Notes: a model not told the origin generated them from the sequence alone. Positions 1 to 10,800 are shown, counted from the first letter of the stretch. The stretch is DNA of 64,000 nt from Sphingobacteriaceae bacterium (GCA_947480015.1 CANKBS010000020.1:1-64000), one strand, 5' to 3'. Translations and numbers: made by a program.

Positions 1-324
1 ACCGTTCAAGGCATTGATCAAAATGGTTGTGTAAATCAAGGCTCGTTTGTTTTAAATGTAAGTTTATGTTTGGGTGTCGATAATTATTCAAGTAATGGCG
101 CTCGTTTGTTAATCTATCCTAATCCATCTCATGGGGAATTTGTGATTGAATTGAATCAGAATGCAGAAATCGAAATATTTAATTCACTTGGACAAAAGGT
201 TTATTTTAACAATTTACTTGAAGGGAAAAATCACATTGAACTTATCAACCAATCAAAAGGGATCTATTTTGTTCAAATGAAATGCAATAATCAGGTTTTA
301 ACTTCTCCACTAATAAAAGAATAA
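1..324 (+). CDS. C-terminal fragment of a T9SS type A sorting domain protein (5' end outside window)
   Basis: Frame open from base 1 (TVQGIDQNGCVNQGSFVLNVSLCLGVDN...); YPNPSHGEFVIEL...IEIFNSLGQKVY...KGIYFVQM sorting-domain pattern; stop at 322-324. Confidence 0.85.
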   Translation, partial: TVQGIDQNGCVNQGSFVLNVSLCLGVDNYSSNGARLLIYPNPSHGEFVIELNQNAEIEIFNSLGQKVYFNNLLEGKNHIELINQSKGIYFVQMKCNNQVLTSPLIKE

Positions 325-347
325 GCGAGTAATTTGTTTGAAATTTA

Positions 348-376
348 AAAGCGGGGAATTTCCCCGCTTTCTTTTT
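348..376 (+). terminator. Rho-independent terminator
   Basis: AAAGCGGGG-AATTT-CCCCGCTTT followed by CTTTTT. Confidence 0.85.
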
Positions 377-411
377 ATACGGCTATGATTTCTAAATAGG
401 AAAGGATTCGT

Positions 412-419
412 TAAATTTG
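412..419 (+). promoter_or_regulatory. Bacteroidota -7 promoter box
   Basis: TAAATTTG (TAnnTTTG) 30 bp upstream of the cysteine desulfurase ATG at 450. Confidence 0.5.
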
Positions 420-449
420 CAAATAAAATCAAAATCAGAAAGTAGTATA

Positions 450-1595
450 ATGAAAGTATATCTCGATAACGCAGCAACGACAAAATTGGACGACGAGGTG
501 CTAAAGGCCATGATGCCGTTGTTTACCGAAGATTTCGGTAACCCATCTTCCATACATGCATTTGGGCGAAAAACGCGCTACTACCTTGAAAATGCAAGGA
601 AGACAGTGGCCAAATTATTAAATGTTACTCCGGCAGAAATATTTTTCACTTCCGGTGGAACGGAAGCCGATAATATGGCTATTATTCAAAGCATCGAAAC
701 TTTTGGCATAAGCCATGTTATTTCAAGTCAAATTGAGCACCATGCCGTAGAACACACCATTAAAATGCTTGAGGAAGCTGGAAAAATTAAAGTGAGCTGG
801 CTAAATACCGATGAAAAGGGCAATGTGGACCTCAATCAACTTGAGGATTTATTAAAAAACAATCCGCGTAGTTTGGTTTCATTAATGCATGCAAACAATG
901 AAATTGGAACGTTACTTCCAATTAAGGAAGTTGGAGCGATTTGTAAAAAATACGAAGCTGTTTTTCACAGTGATACCGTGCAAACTATGGGGCACTACAA
1001 AATGGACCTGCGCGATATTAATGTTCACTTTGTTACTTGTGCCGCTCATAAATTTCATGGACCTAAGGGCGTTGGATTTTTATATATTAATCATCAACAT
1101 AAAATCAAACCATTTATTCATGGTGGATCTCAGGAACGAAACATGCGTGGTGGCACTGAAAATGTATCTGGAATTGTTGGTTTGGCCAAAGCTTTACAGC
1201 TTTGTTTTGATGATATGGAAAAACACCAACACCATATTAGTGGCTTAAAGGAATATATGCGTAACAGTTTAATTGAACAAATCCCTGGTATTGAATTTAA
1301 TGGTGAAACTTCTTTTGAAAACTCACTTTACACGGTATTAAATTGTCGTTTCCCAAAACACTCTGATGCGGAGATGATCTTGTTTAATTTGGATATTCTT
1401 GGCATTGCCGCTAGTGGTGGAAGTGCTTGCAGTAGTGGTTCTAATCAAGGCAGCCATGTGTTGAGAGGTTTGGGTGTCGAAATGGAAAGGCCGTCAGTGC
1501 GGTTTAGTTTTAGTAAGTATAATACGAAGGAAGAAATAGACTTTGTACTTCAAAAAGTAGCAGAGCTTTTTGCAATTAAAGAAAAAGTACAATAA
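450..1595 (+). CDS. Cysteine desulfurase family protein (IscS/NifS-like)
   Basis: MKVYLDNAATTKLDD start, PLP-lysine region AAHKFHGPKGVGFLY, catalytic cysteine region GSACSSGS; ATG at 450 preferred over the longer ORF start at 417. Confidence 0.93.
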   Translation: MKVYLDNAATTKLDDEVLKAMMPLFTEDFGNPSSIHAFGRKTRYYLENARKTVAKLLNVTPAEIFFTSGGTEADNMAIIQSIETFGISHVISSQIEHHAVEHTIKMLEEAGKIKVSWLNTDEKGNVDLNQLEDLLKNNPRSLVSLMHANNEIGTLLPIKEVGAICKKYEAVFHSDTVQTMGHYKMDLRDINVHFVTCAAHKFHGPKGVGFLYINHQHKIKPFIHGGSQERNMRGGTENVSGIVGLAKALQLCFDDMEKHQHHISGLKEYMRNSLIEQIPGIEFNGETSFENSLYTVLNCRFPKHSDAEMILFNLDILGIAASGGSACSSGSNQGSHVLRGLGVEMERPSVRFSFSKYNTKEEIDFVLQKVAELFAIKEKVQ

Positions 1596-1656
1596 AGAAT
1601 AATAAAGAATAGTAAAGGAGTATAGAATAACTAGTAAATTCAGAAAAATTAATTTT

Positions 1657-2217
1657 ATGTCAGATGTAAAGTCAGTGTTAGATTCAACTAAAAGTTTAAT
1701 GGAAAAAGCCATTAACCATCTAGAAAGTGAACTACAAAAAGTACGCGCAGGAAAAGCTAATCCGGCTATGCTTGAAAATATTATGGTAGATTATTATGGC
1801 AGCAAAGTGGCCATCAGCAATACGGCTAGTGTTAATACGCAAGATTCCCGTACATTGATAATACAGCCTTGGGAAAAGAGTATGCTGACACCGATTGAAA
1901 AAGCCATTCAAATGGCTAATCTTGGTTTAAATCCTCAAAATGATGGTATTATTATTCGTATTATGGTGCCGCCCTTAACAGAAGAGCGCCGTAAAGAACT
2001 CACTAAAATGGCAAAAGGTTTAGGTGAAGATGCTAAAGTTGGAATTCGCACATCACGTAAAGATGCTATGGAGCAAATAAAAAAGCTTCAGAAGGATGGT
2101 TTGCCAGAAGATGAAGGTAAAGATGCCGAAACGAAGGTGCAAAGTCTCACCGATGCATATGTGTTGAAGGTGGACAAACACATCGAACAAAAGGAAAAAG
2201 AAATTATGACAGTATAA
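1657..2217 (+). CDS. frr: Ribosome recycling factor
   Basis: 186 aa; LQKVRAGKANPAMLENIMVDYYG, PPLTEERRKELTKMAK typical of RRF. Confidence 0.96.
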   Translation: MSDVKSVLDSTKSLMEKAINHLESELQKVRAGKANPAMLENIMVDYYGSKVAISNTASVNTQDSRTLIIQPWEKSMLTPIEKAIQMANLGLNPQNDGIIIRIMVPPLTEERRKELTKMAKGLGEDAKVGIRTSRKDAMEQIKKLQKDGLPEDEGKDAETKVQSLTDAYVLKVDKHIEQKEKEIMTV

Positions 2218-2246
2218 AAAAACCCGGCTAAAACCGGGTTTTTTTG
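2215..2246 (+). terminator. Rho-independent terminator after frr
   Basis: AACCCGG-CTAAAA-CCGGGTT followed by a T tract. Confidence 0.88.
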
Positions 2247-2361
2247 TTAATTAAAATTTTGAATGTGATTTTGTTCTTTCAAATTTATAATTCAACGAAT
2301 CAGAAACAACTAAGTATATAAATAGGGGTAGAAATCGCAATAATTTAATTAACAGTGAGAA

Positions 2362-2553
2362 TTAAGCCAACTTTACGTTAACGGCATTTAATCCTTTTTT
2401 ACCTTCTTGAATTTCAAAAACAACTTCGTCATTTTCACGGATTTCTTCTTTAATCCCTGAAACGTGAACGAATACTTCTTTTCCTGACCCTTCAACTTTG
2501 ATGAATCCGAAACCTTTTGTTTGGTTGAAAAACTTAACTGTACCTTTTTCCAT
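2362..2553 (-). CDS. Cold-shock domain protein
   Basis: 63 aa MEKGTVKFFNQTKGFGFIKVEGSGKEVFVHVSGI with RNP1/RNP2 motifs. Confidence 0.95.
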   Translation of the reverse strand: MEKGTVKFFNQTKGFGFIKVEGSGKEVFVHVSGIKEEIRENDEVVFEIQEGKKGLNAVNVKLA

Positions 2554-3027
2554 TTTTTTTATTTATTTTTATTTCCCTTTTTATTACTATTAAATACCGA
2601 CAGATAAAAGGGTATGACCCGTCGGCATTATTTCTTTACTCTTTTATAAAAAACGAACAAGTCAATTCTTAAGCCGATTTGCCATTTGTTTATTAATTTT
2701 CATAAAACTTAATTAAAACGAATTGCAAAAGAGATGAAATCGAGGTGTTGTGTGTTTAAGGTTAATTCGTATAAAGATTCAGGACAAATTTAAATAAAAA
2801 TTATCAAATCACAAATAATAATTAAACGACTGTTAATCAATATGTTAAAAAAAATTCTAAGCCTGTTTACAGGTTTAATAAGCTGAATTTGTTCAGAAAA
2901 AATAAATGAAAACATTTAAAATAGTTCTTTAATGACTTTCAAGTACCCAATCCTATTCCGCGTTGAATACCGAATTAACGTATGGTATACCTTTATTCGA
3001 TAGGAGTGAATGCATTTAGGAAATAAC

Positions 3028-3744
3028 TTAGGAGGCTTTAAAGAGGCCGTATTTTAAAATACAATAAATCGCTCTAAATCCGTCTTTCCAACCAATTTTT
3101 TTCCCCTCTTCATAGGTACGTCCATAGTATGAAATGCCCACTTCATAAATTCTAACTTTGGTAATGCGTGATATTTTTGCGGTAACTTCCGGTTCAAAAC
3201 CAAAACGTTTTTCTTTTAATTGAATGCCTTTAATAATATCGGTTCTGAATAATTTATAGCAAGTTTCCATATCCGATAAATTCAAATTGGAAAACATGTT
3301 ACTGATGAATGTTAAAATTTTATTTCCTATAGAATGCCAGAAAAAGAGAATACGATGAGGTTGACTGCCAATGAAGCGACTACCATAAACAATATCGGCC
3401 ATGCCGTTTAAGATCGGCTTAAGCATGAGGTTATATTCTTCCGGATCATATTCGAGATCGGCATCCTGAATGATCAGGTAGTCGCCGCTTGCCTCTCTGA
3501 TTCCGGTATGTAAAGCAGCACCTTTACCCATGTTTACTTCATGTTTACGGTACTGAATATTCAGATTAGGATTGTTTTTTTGATAAGTTATGATTGCATT
3601 TTCGGTATCATCTTTCGAGCAGTCGTTTACGATAATGATCTCTTTTTCGACGTTTTCTAACAGAACAACGTCAGTAATTTTATTAAGTATTAAATGAATG
3701 GTTTTTGCTTCATTGTATACAGGTATGACGATTGATAATTTCAT
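3028..3744 (-). CDS. Glycosyltransferase family 2 (dolichol-phosphate mannosyltransferase-like)
   Basis: [28 protein letters not shown] (DXD region). Confidence 0.9.
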   Translation of the reverse strand: MKLSIVIPVYNEAKTIHLILNKITDVVLLENVEKEIIIVNDCSKDDTENAIITYQKNNPNLNIQYRKHEVNMGKGAALHTGIREASGDYLIIQDADLEYDPEEYNLMLKPILNGMADIVYGSRFIGSQPHRILFFWHSIGNKILTFISNMFSNLNLSDMETCYKLFRTDIIKGIQLKEKRFGFEPEVTAKISRITKVRIYEVGISYYGRTYEEGKKIGWKDGFRAIYCILKYGLFKAS

Positions 3745-3769
3745 GTAAATCTTTCGGTGGTGTTTGTTA

Positions 3770-3777
3770 CAAATATA
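3770..3777 (-). promoter_or_regulatory. Bacteroidota -7 box for the GT2 gene
   Basis: TATATTTG on the minus strand, 26 bp upstream of the ATG. Confidence 0.5.
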
Positions 3778-3825
3778 ATTTAATTATTTTGGTTTATCCC
3801 ATCAAAAAAATTAGTTTTACAAAAA

Positions 3826-5133
3826 ATGAAGAAAGTACTGATCCTCACTTATTATTGGCCGCCCGCAGGTGGTGCAGGGGTGCAACGTTGGCTGAAATTT
3901 GTTAAGTACATGTATTTGTTTGGATGGGAACCCATTGTTTACACTGCCGAAAATGGCGAAATGCCGGTAATTGATAAGAGTCTTGAAAAGGATATTCCAT
4001 CAGGTACTGTTGTTTTGCGCCAGCCAATTTGGGAGCCTTATAGTGTATATAAAAAATTTATTGGTAGAAAAAAAGAGGATAAAATAAACGCGTCTTTTTT
4101 AAGTGAAAATAAAAAGGATGGAATTACGCAAAAAATATCGGTGTGGATTAGGGGTAATTTTTTTATTCCCGATGCCCGTAAATATTGGATCAAACCAAGT
4201 ATAAGGTTTCTTAGCGACTATATAGAAAAAAACAACATCCAGCATGTCATTAGCAGCGGACCGCCGCACAGTATGCATATGATAGCAAAGGGATTAAAGC
4301 GTCAGTTTGCTGAACTAAAATGGTTGGCCGATTTCAGGGATCCTTGGACGAACATTGATTTTTACGAAAAGCTTATGTTGAGTTCATGGGCCGACAAACA
4401 GCATCATGCTCAAGAGCTAAGTGTATTGACCCAGGCCGATGCGGTAATAAGTGTTGGTTATGCTATGAATGAAGAATTCAAATTAATGTATGTCAATTCA
4501 GGGGGAAAGAAGACTGAAAAATTTTCGGTCATTACAAATGGGTTTGATGAGGCCGATGTTTATCAAGGTCCTTTGCAAAAGGACAGTAGCTTTAGCATTG
4601 CCCATATAGGTACGCTCGTTAAGGATCGTAATCCGGATGTGTTATGGCGTGTATTGGGAGATTTAGTAAAAACAGATTCTGAGTTTAAAAACCAGTTAGA
4701 AATTAAGTTAGTTGGGAAGATAGATATTTTTGTAAAAGAAGAAATTGAAAAATACGGCTTAAGCCGTTTTGTGAACAAGATCGATTATTTACCTCATGAT
4801 GAGGTAATCAAAGAGCAACAAAAGTCGAGCGTGTTATTGTTGTTGGTAAATAATACTAAAAATGCAAAGGGTATTTTAACCGGAAAGTTTTTTGAATACA
4901 TGGCTGCTGGTGCGCCAATAATTGCTATTGGTCCGGTTGATGGCGATTTGGCAAAAATCATGGAAAGCAGTAATTGCGGTTTAATAAGTGATTTTGCTGA
5001 TGAGCGCAGTTTAAAAGAGAATATTTTAAATTGTTTTAAAGGGATTACAGAAAGTTCCAATAAGTCTGAAATTGCCCGTTATAGCAGAAAAGCTTTAACA
5101 GAGGACTTATGTCACCTTTTAGATAATCTTTAA
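3826..5133 (+). CDS. Glycosyltransferase (family 4 / GT-B fold)
   Basis: MKKVLILTYYWPPAGGAGVQRWLKFVKY N-terminus; LTGKFFEYMAAGAPIIAIGP donor-binding region. Confidence 0.85.
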   Translation: MKKVLILTYYWPPAGGAGVQRWLKFVKYMYLFGWEPIVYTAENGEMPVIDKSLEKDIPSGTVVLRQPIWEPYSVYKKFIGRKKEDKINASFLSENKKDGITQKISVWIRGNFFIPDARKYWIKPSIRFLSDYIEKNNIQHVISSGPPHSMHMIAKGLKRQFAELKWLADFRDPWTNIDFYEKLMLSSWADKQHHAQELSVLTQADAVISVGYAMNEEFKLMYVNSGGKKTEKFSVITNGFDEADVYQGPLQKDSSFSIAHIGTLVKDRNPDVLWRVLGDLVKTDSEFKNQLEIKLVGKIDIFVKEEIEKYGLSRFVNKIDYLPHDEVIKEQQKSSVLLLLVNNTKNAKGILTGKFFEYMAAGAPIIAIGPVDGDLAKIMESSNCGLISDFADERSLKENILNCFKGITESSNKSEIARYSRKALTEDLCHLLDNL

Positions 5134-5146
5134 AAAAAATCAGAAT

Positions 5147-5992
5147 TTATTCGGTTAATTTTAGAAGTTTTTCAGTAAAAAACTGCGCCATTTTATTGGT
5201 ATAAAATTTCTCTCTGAATTGCCCAACCCATTGAATACCATTAATACTATTGGTTAGAAAAACCTCGTCACCGTTCACGAGTGTGTAATTGGTAATTGGA
5301 GTTTCGAAAGTAAGGATCTTATTTTCGGTGGCTAAATTCATTACTTGTTTGCGCATGATGCCGGCAACACATCCTTCGCTGAGTGGTGCCGTATATAAGG
5401 TGCCATTTTTAACCACAAAAATATTGGAGCTAATACTTTCGCAAATAGTACCATTTTCATTAATTAAAAAACACTCATCCAATTTCATGCTTTGTTTGGA
5501 AATGCCTGCCATCACGTACATGAGCGCGTTACCACTTTTAATATTGGAAAGTTTGTTGATTGATTTTTTAATGTCTGCGTAAACATCTACCCAAAAACCT
5601 TTTTGATTTAATTCATAAGGTCCGGCTAATTCATCACTTTCTATTAAAAACGAAATATCGTTCGTTTCGGGTGTATAAAAACCACCATCATTTCTAAATA
5701 CCGTGAGTCTGATGCGTGCATTTGGTGCATGGGCATTATGTTTTAGCAATTGAATAATGAATTCGTTAATATTCTCACTAGTAAATTCGGCCGGCAAATT
5801 CATGCGCAATACTGTCATGCCTAATTTTAGTCGCGTGAGGTGATCACGCAGAAACATTAATTTATTATTACAAAGGCGAATGGTTTCAAATAAGGAATCC
5901 CCGTAGCGGAAGGCACGGTTGGCAAATGATACGGTGGGTTCGTAAATGCTAATTAAATGGCCATTTAATATGCAGTACTTGTCTTTTGTCAT
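5147..5992 (-). CDS. Aminotransferase class IV (branched-chain aminotransferase or aminodeoxychorismate lyase-like)
   Basis: FRYGDSLFETIRLCNNKLMFLRDHLTRL; ECFLINENGTICESISSNIFVV; EVFLTNSINGIQWV. Confidence 0.88.
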   Translation of the reverse strand: MTKDKYCILNGHLISIYEPTVSFANRAFRYGDSLFETIRLCNNKLMFLRDHLTRLKLGMTVLRMNLPAEFTSENINEFIIQLLKHNAHAPNARIRLTVFRNDGGFYTPETNDISFLIESDELAGPYELNQKGFWVDVYADIKKSINKLSNIKSGNALMYVMAGISKQSMKLDECFLINENGTICESISSNIFVVKNGTLYTAPLSEGCVAGIMRKQVMNLATENKILTFETPITNYTLVNGDEVFLTNSINGIQWVGQFREKFYTNKMAQFFTEKLLKLTE

Positions 5993-6206
5993 TTACGTTT
6001 TTACAAAAGTGCAGTAAAAATCCTGCTAATGCGTTCATTATCAATTTATTTAATAACAATGTAAAGTTAATCTACAGGCATTTAGGGTTTTTGTTAAATT
6101 AAATTGGTGAAAAAGTATGACAAATTAGCGTTAATAACTATTTTGCATCGTATTTGATATACGTAGCCTAACAATTACATTTGACACTAACTAAAAACAA
6201 AAAATT

Positions 6207-6878
6207 ATGTTTGATAATAATGAATTTAGAAAGTATGCCACCAAACATGTGGGCATTAACAGTTTAACTTATGATAGTTATACCTCCAGAATCCAATCTT
6301 CTTTAACGCCATATATTATTGAAGAGCGTTCGCTAAATGTGGCGCAAATGGACGTTTTTTCACGTTTGATGATGGATCGGATTATTTTTTTAGGAACCGG
6401 TATTAATGATCAGGTAGCCAATATCGTTCAAGCACAGCTTTTGTTTTTAGAAAGTGTGGATGCTAAAAAAGATATTCAAATCTACGTTAATTCCCCTGGT
6501 GGCAGCGTTTATGCCGGCTTAGGAATATACGACACCATGCAGATAATTAAGCCCGATGTGGCCACTATTTGTACCGGAATGGCAGCCAGTATGGGTGCAG
6601 TGCTTCAATGTGCCGGTGCAAAAGGAAAACGCACGGCATTAAAACATGCCAGGATTATGATTCACCAACCAATGGGTGGAGCTGACGGACAAGCCAGTGA
6701 TATTGAAATTACAGCCCGTGAGATTCAAAAATTGAAAAAGGAATTATATGATATTATTGCATTACACAGTGGTCAAACCTATGAAAAAGTATGGGCTGAT
6801 AGCGATCGTGACTATTGGATGATTGCTCAGGAAGCAAAAGATTATGGTATGATTGATGAAGTTTTAGAAAGAAAATAA
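6207..6878 (+). CDS. clpP: ATP-dependent Clp protease proteolytic subunit
   Basis: YVNSPGGSVYAGLGIYDTMQ, catalytic GMAASMGAVL (Ser), ARIMIHQP (His), DSDRDYWM (Asp). Confidence 0.96.
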   Translation: MFDNNEFRKYATKHVGINSLTYDSYTSRIQSSLTPYIIEERSLNVAQMDVFSRLMMDRIIFLGTGINDQVANIVQAQLLFLESVDAKKDIQIYVNSPGGSVYAGLGIYDTMQIIKPDVATICTGMAASMGAVLQCAGAKGKRTALKHARIMIHQPMGGADGQASDIEITAREIQKLKKELYDIIALHSGQTYEKVWADSDRDYWMIAQEAKDYGMIDEVLERK

Positions 6879-7043
6879 GAAAACCAACAATTTTAAACCG
6901 GCATAAGCGTTAAGTGGGCAGCAGAGGCTTGCCTTCTTAACATTTATACGTTATTAAGAAAGAATTTTGGCATGGATTTTGCCAGTATCTATTAAATAAA
7001 TATATTTGAGAATCGAACACACGTATAATAAATTTAAAAACAC

Positions 7044-7643
7044 ATGAAAAATCTGTTTGCATTAGTACTCGTAGCATTTAGCTTAACGGTTAGCGCTCAA
7101 AAAAACAAAGCACCAAAAATGGCCCCAGTACTTGCTGAAGGTTACTATGTAGGAACCAAAGGAGATACTGTAAGAGGAATGGTACAAACCAATCCCGAAT
7201 TTGAAGTTGACATGTATAAACAATTTTCGTTTAAACCAGATAAAGGTGGAAAAGTAATGCCGGTTAATCCGAAACGTGCTACTGCTTATGGATACGACGG
7301 AAAACACTTTATTTTGTATAATTATGGCGGAGAAGATGTCTATATTGAAAGATTAACTTCAGGGCGCTTAAATTTTTTCGAATACCGATTAAATGGCAAA
7401 GTGGATGGTTACACTGCAGTGGTTTCTGAATACTTTGCTCAAGATAATAGAGCGGAAGGCGAAGATATTAAACTGAAAGAACTTACTAAAATTTCGAATA
7501 AGTTTTATAAAAAAGATTTAAAGCCTTTTATGAAAGATCAATTAATGATTTGGACTGATTTAGATAAATTTACTTTTGAAAAACAAACGGTGGTTAACGC
7601 CATCATTGAATTTAATAAGTACTACATCATTAGCGCAAACTAA
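7044..7643 (+). CDS. Hypothetical secreted protein
   Basis: 199 aa with signal peptide MKNLFALVLVAFSLTVSAQ. Confidence 0.75.
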   Translation: MKNLFALVLVAFSLTVSAQKNKAPKMAPVLAEGYYVGTKGDTVRGMVQTNPEFEVDMYKQFSFKPDKGGKVMPVNPKRATAYGYDGKHFILYNYGGEDVYIERLTSGRLNFFEYRLNGKVDGYTAVVSEYFAQDNRAEGEDIKLKELTKISNKFYKKDLKPFMKDQLMIWTDLDKFTFEKQTVVNAIIEFNKYYIISAN

Positions 7644-7664
7644 ATTTGTCGTTTAATTTTTAGG

Positions 7665-7692
7665 CCGCTTCAGGATCTGGAGCGGTTTTTTT
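7665..7692 (+). terminator. Rho-independent terminator
   Basis: CCGCT-loop-AGCGG then T8. Confidence 0.75.
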
Positions 7693-7765
7693 TATTTCCC
7701 TAAGGGATAAACTTTTTGACGATTGCTTTGCTTTTAATACTTTAGTTTCCGTAAAATAAAACCCT

Positions 7766-9322
7766 ATGCAATTTGAAAATACAGGACTCCTTTATACAGG
7801 AATTTTATTGGCTTTATTTAGCTTTGTAATTCACCTGACAGGTAAAGATAAATTAGCCATACTTTTTTTGTTCTGTTCGGCTTTATTTGTGCGATTGTAT
7901 ATTGTTCATCTGGATCATTTTTTGCATGACTGGGATGAACGTTTTCATGCTCTGGTAGCAAGAAACATGATGGATCACCCATTTAAGCCTATGTTGTATT
8001 CACAGACTATACTTCCCTATGAGTTTATGTCGTGGACTGAGAACCACATTTGGCTGCACAAACAACCTTTGTTTATGTGGCAAATGGCATTAAGTATGAA
8101 AATTTTCGGCGTGTCGGAATTTGCTATGCGTTACCCGAGTGCTTTAATGGGAGCCATCATGGTAATAGTTGTGTATCGTATAAGTTGGTTATTAAGCAAA
8201 GACCGTCTATTATCCTATGGCGCTGCTTTGTTAATGTGTTTTTCGAATTACCAGTTAGAACTTATGTCAGGTTATATAGGCATGGATCAGAATGATGTTG
8301 CCTTTGGCTTTTATGTTTGCGCTAGCATTTGGGCTTATATAGAATTGCTAAACGATAAGCGCTGGTTTTGGATTCTACTAGTAGGCGTATTTGCCGGATG
8401 TGCTGTTTTAAATAAATGGCTTACTGGTTTACTAGTATTTGGTGGCTGGGGATTAAATATCCTACTGGCAATTAGAAAACCTGAATCGAAAAAGGAAATC
8501 TTTCGGATGCTAATGTCGTTTGGCATTTGTTTACTTGTGTTCGTTCCTTGGCAGATCTACATTCTGAATCAATTCCCACTGGAAGCAAAAAACGAATTTG
8601 CTTACAATTCAAAACATGTATTTGAAGCTGTAGAAAATCATGCGGGCTCTACTATGTTCTATTATCAAAAATTACCTCAGTATTTTGGTTTATTCACCTG
8701 GCAACTTTTTCTGATTGGCATAGCGGTATTTGCTGCTGCTAAAACTGAGGACTGGCGAATTAAGCTGAGTTTGGGTTTTAGTGTTTTAATTATTTTTCTT
8801 TTCTTTTCATTAGTAGTAAAAACAAAAATGCAGTCTTATTTTTTTGTGGTAGGTCCAATTGGATATATTTTTATGGCTTATGCCTTGGTTAGGGGCATTC
8901 AGTTTTTTAAACTTCCAGGCTATTGGCCAAAACTCGTTAGTGGCAGTGGATTGATAATTTGCGCCTGGTTTTTATTTAATTATAGCGGAATAAAAACATT
9001 CTTTCACGATCCAAATGATCCCGACAGAATAACAAAAATAAAAAACACTGCCATTTATAAAGACCTTAAAAAACAACTTAAACCAAATACCAGATGTGTT
9101 CTTAACCTTAGTCAGTTTTCGGAAACAGAGCTGATGTTCTACAATCCGAATCTGGTGGCCTATCACGGTAATCTCAACAAAGAAAGTATAGAAAGACTGT
9201 TGAAAGATAATTTACCAATAGCGGTATTTAAAAATCACGACAGATATAAGGATGCCGATTACCTTCCTACTTCACCATTATTTTATTTAATTGATGAGGA
9301 ATTAGGGGAAGCCAACAAATAG
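7766..9322 (+). CDS. Glycosyltransferase family 39 / ArnT-like integral membrane protein
   Basis: Multi-spanning protein, DHFLHDWDERFHALVARNMM, HKQPLFMWQMALSMKIFGVSEFAMRYPSAL. Confidence 0.85.
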   Translation: MQFENTGLLYTGILLALFSFVIHLTGKDKLAILFLFCSALFVRLYIVHLDHFLHDWDERFHALVARNMMDHPFKPMLYSQTILPYEFMSWTENHIWLHKQPLFMWQMALSMKIFGVSEFAMRYPSALMGAIMVIVVYRISWLLSKDRLLSYGAALLMCFSNYQLELMSGYIGMDQNDVAFGFYVCASIWAYIELLNDKRWFWILLVGVFAGCAVLNKWLTGLLVFGGWGLNILLAIRKPESKKEIFRMLMSFGICLLVFVPWQIYILNQFPLEAKNEFAYNSKHVFEAVENHAGSTMFYYQKLPQYFGLFTWQLFLIGIAVFAAAKTEDWRIKLSLGFSVLIIFLFFSLVVKTKMQSYFFVVGPIGYIFMAYALVRGIQFFKLPGYWPKLVSGSGLIICAWFLFNYSGIKTFFHDPNDPDRITKIKNTAIYKDLKKQLKPNTRCVLNLSQFSETELMFYNPNLVAYHGNLNKESIERLLKDNLPIAVFKNHDRYKDADYLPTSPLFYLIDEELGEANK

Positions 9323-9339
9323 GTTGGATAAAAAACCAA

Positions 9340-10089
9340 TTATGCTTTTTTTAAGCCTGTCTTCACTTCCTTCCAGTCCACCAAATCTCTTATCACCACC
9401 GAAGCACAGGTGAGTCCGAATGCTGCCGGCAAATAGGATATGGTGCCATAAGCCGATTTTTTATATTTACTGCCATCTGTTTTCATAATAGAATATTTGG
9501 CCGGAATTTCGGTACTGTAAACCGATTTAATGCCTTTGTATATATTCATGTAACGTAAACGTTTACGCACATACTGAGCCATGGGACAAATATTGGTTTG
9601 CGAAATATCTACTACTTGAATTTTAGTGGGGTCCATTTTACCACCCGCTCCCATGCTCGAAATAATTCGCTGGTTATTAAAATAAGCGGTTTGAAGCAAA
9701 TATAATTTTGGTGAGATACTATCAATGGCATCAATGACGTAGGAGAATTTTTGCGACATAAACGCCTTCATGTCATCGGGATTTTTAAATTGTTCAATAA
9801 CATTTAATTCAATTTCGGGATTAATGAGTTTTAAACGTTCACCCATAAGTAGGGCCTTGTTTTGACCATGCGTTGACGTAAGCGCTTGAAGCTGACGGTT
9901 ACGGTTGGTAGGGTCAACCGTGTCTCCATCAATAATGGTCATTTTTCCAACACCACTTCTGCCTATGGCTTCAGCGGCGTATGAACCCACACCACCCAAG
10001 CCAACTATGAGCACATGCGCTTGGTTTAATTTTTCCAAGCCTTTTTCACCTATTAAAAGGGAGGTGCGCTCCATCCATGCTGTATCCAT
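9340..10089 (-). CDS. tcdA: tRNA threonylcarbamoyladenosine dehydratase (E1-like ThiF fold)
   Basis: VLIVGLGGVGSYAAEAIGRSGVGKMTIIDGDTVDPTNRNRQLQAL; KRLRYMNIYKGIKSVYSTE. Confidence 0.9.
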   Translation of the reverse strand: MDTAWMERTSLLIGEKGLEKLNQAHVLIVGLGGVGSYAAEAIGRSGVGKMTIIDGDTVDPTNRNRQLQALTSTHGQNKALLMGERLKLINPEIELNVIEQFKNPDDMKAFMSQKFSYVIDAIDSISPKLYLLQTAYFNNQRIISSMGAGGKMDPTKIQVVDISQTNICPMAQYVRKRLRYMNIYKGIKSVYSTEIPAKYSIMKTDGSKYKKSAYGTISYLPAAFGLTCASVVIRDLVDWKEVKTGLKKA

Positions 10090-10113
10090 TGCCGTTGTTA
10101 TTTAAAATCGCGA

Positions 10114-10800
10114 TTATTTACTCAAAGATAATTTAAATACATTCTCGAAATTACTTTGTAATTGTTGTTTAATGATCTCTTCATCTATACCTAGTAATTC
10201 AGAGGCTTTTTTGTAAATGTATTTAATAGAAATGTCCGCATCATCGGTTTCTAAAAAGAAATTTTTTCTACCCACATTTTTTATCGCCTTGGCTGCGTTT
10301 GATTCATAGCCCAGCAAGGCTTTTCCAAAGGAGAATAAAATTCCTTGGTTAACCAAAACCCGAGCAATGTTTTCGTTGTTATTAAAGCCATGAACAATTA
10401 CCGGAACCTTATTGTTGTTGAGGTTTAGACAATTAATTAATTCATTAAAGGCTTTTACGCAATGTACGATTAAAGGTTTTTGGATTTTGTTTGCCAGTTT
10501 AATCTGCTCAATAAAAGCTTCTTCCTGCAAAGCAAAATCAACCGGGCTTAATTTATCGAGTCCACATTCTCCAATGGCTAAACAACGTTTTTCATGAGCC
10601 AGTACTTTTAAATTTTCGAGATCATAGGACAGACTATCCTTGTCTATATACCAAGGGTGAAGTCCGTATGAATAATAATTCGGACGTTCTTTTGAGCCAA
10701 GAGAAAGGTTGACCACTTCTATTTTGGCGTCGTATAATTGAGCGTGCGTATGTGTATTAATGAACAAGTGATAAGGATTTACGCGGGATGCTGTTGACAT
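10114..10800 (-). CDS. TatD family hydrolase
   Basis: FINTHTHAQLYD, AIGECGLDK, LIVHCVKAFNE, FLETDDAD. Confidence 0.88.
   Translation of the reverse strand: MSTASRVNPYHLFINTHTHAQLYDAKIEVVNLSLGSKERPNYYSYGLHPWYIDKDSLSYDLENLKVLAHEKRCLAIGECGLDKLSPVDFALQEEAFIEQIKLANKIQKPLIVHCVKAFNELINCLNLNNNKVPVIVHGFNNNENIARVLVNQGILFSFGKALLGYESNAAKAIKNVGRKNFFLETDDADISIKYIYKKASELLGIDEEIIKQQLQSNFENVFKLSLSK

Noticed and set aside
889-1248. 119-aa ORF inside the cysteine desulfurase
   Set aside because: Out-of-frame overlap with a strongly supported conserved gene.
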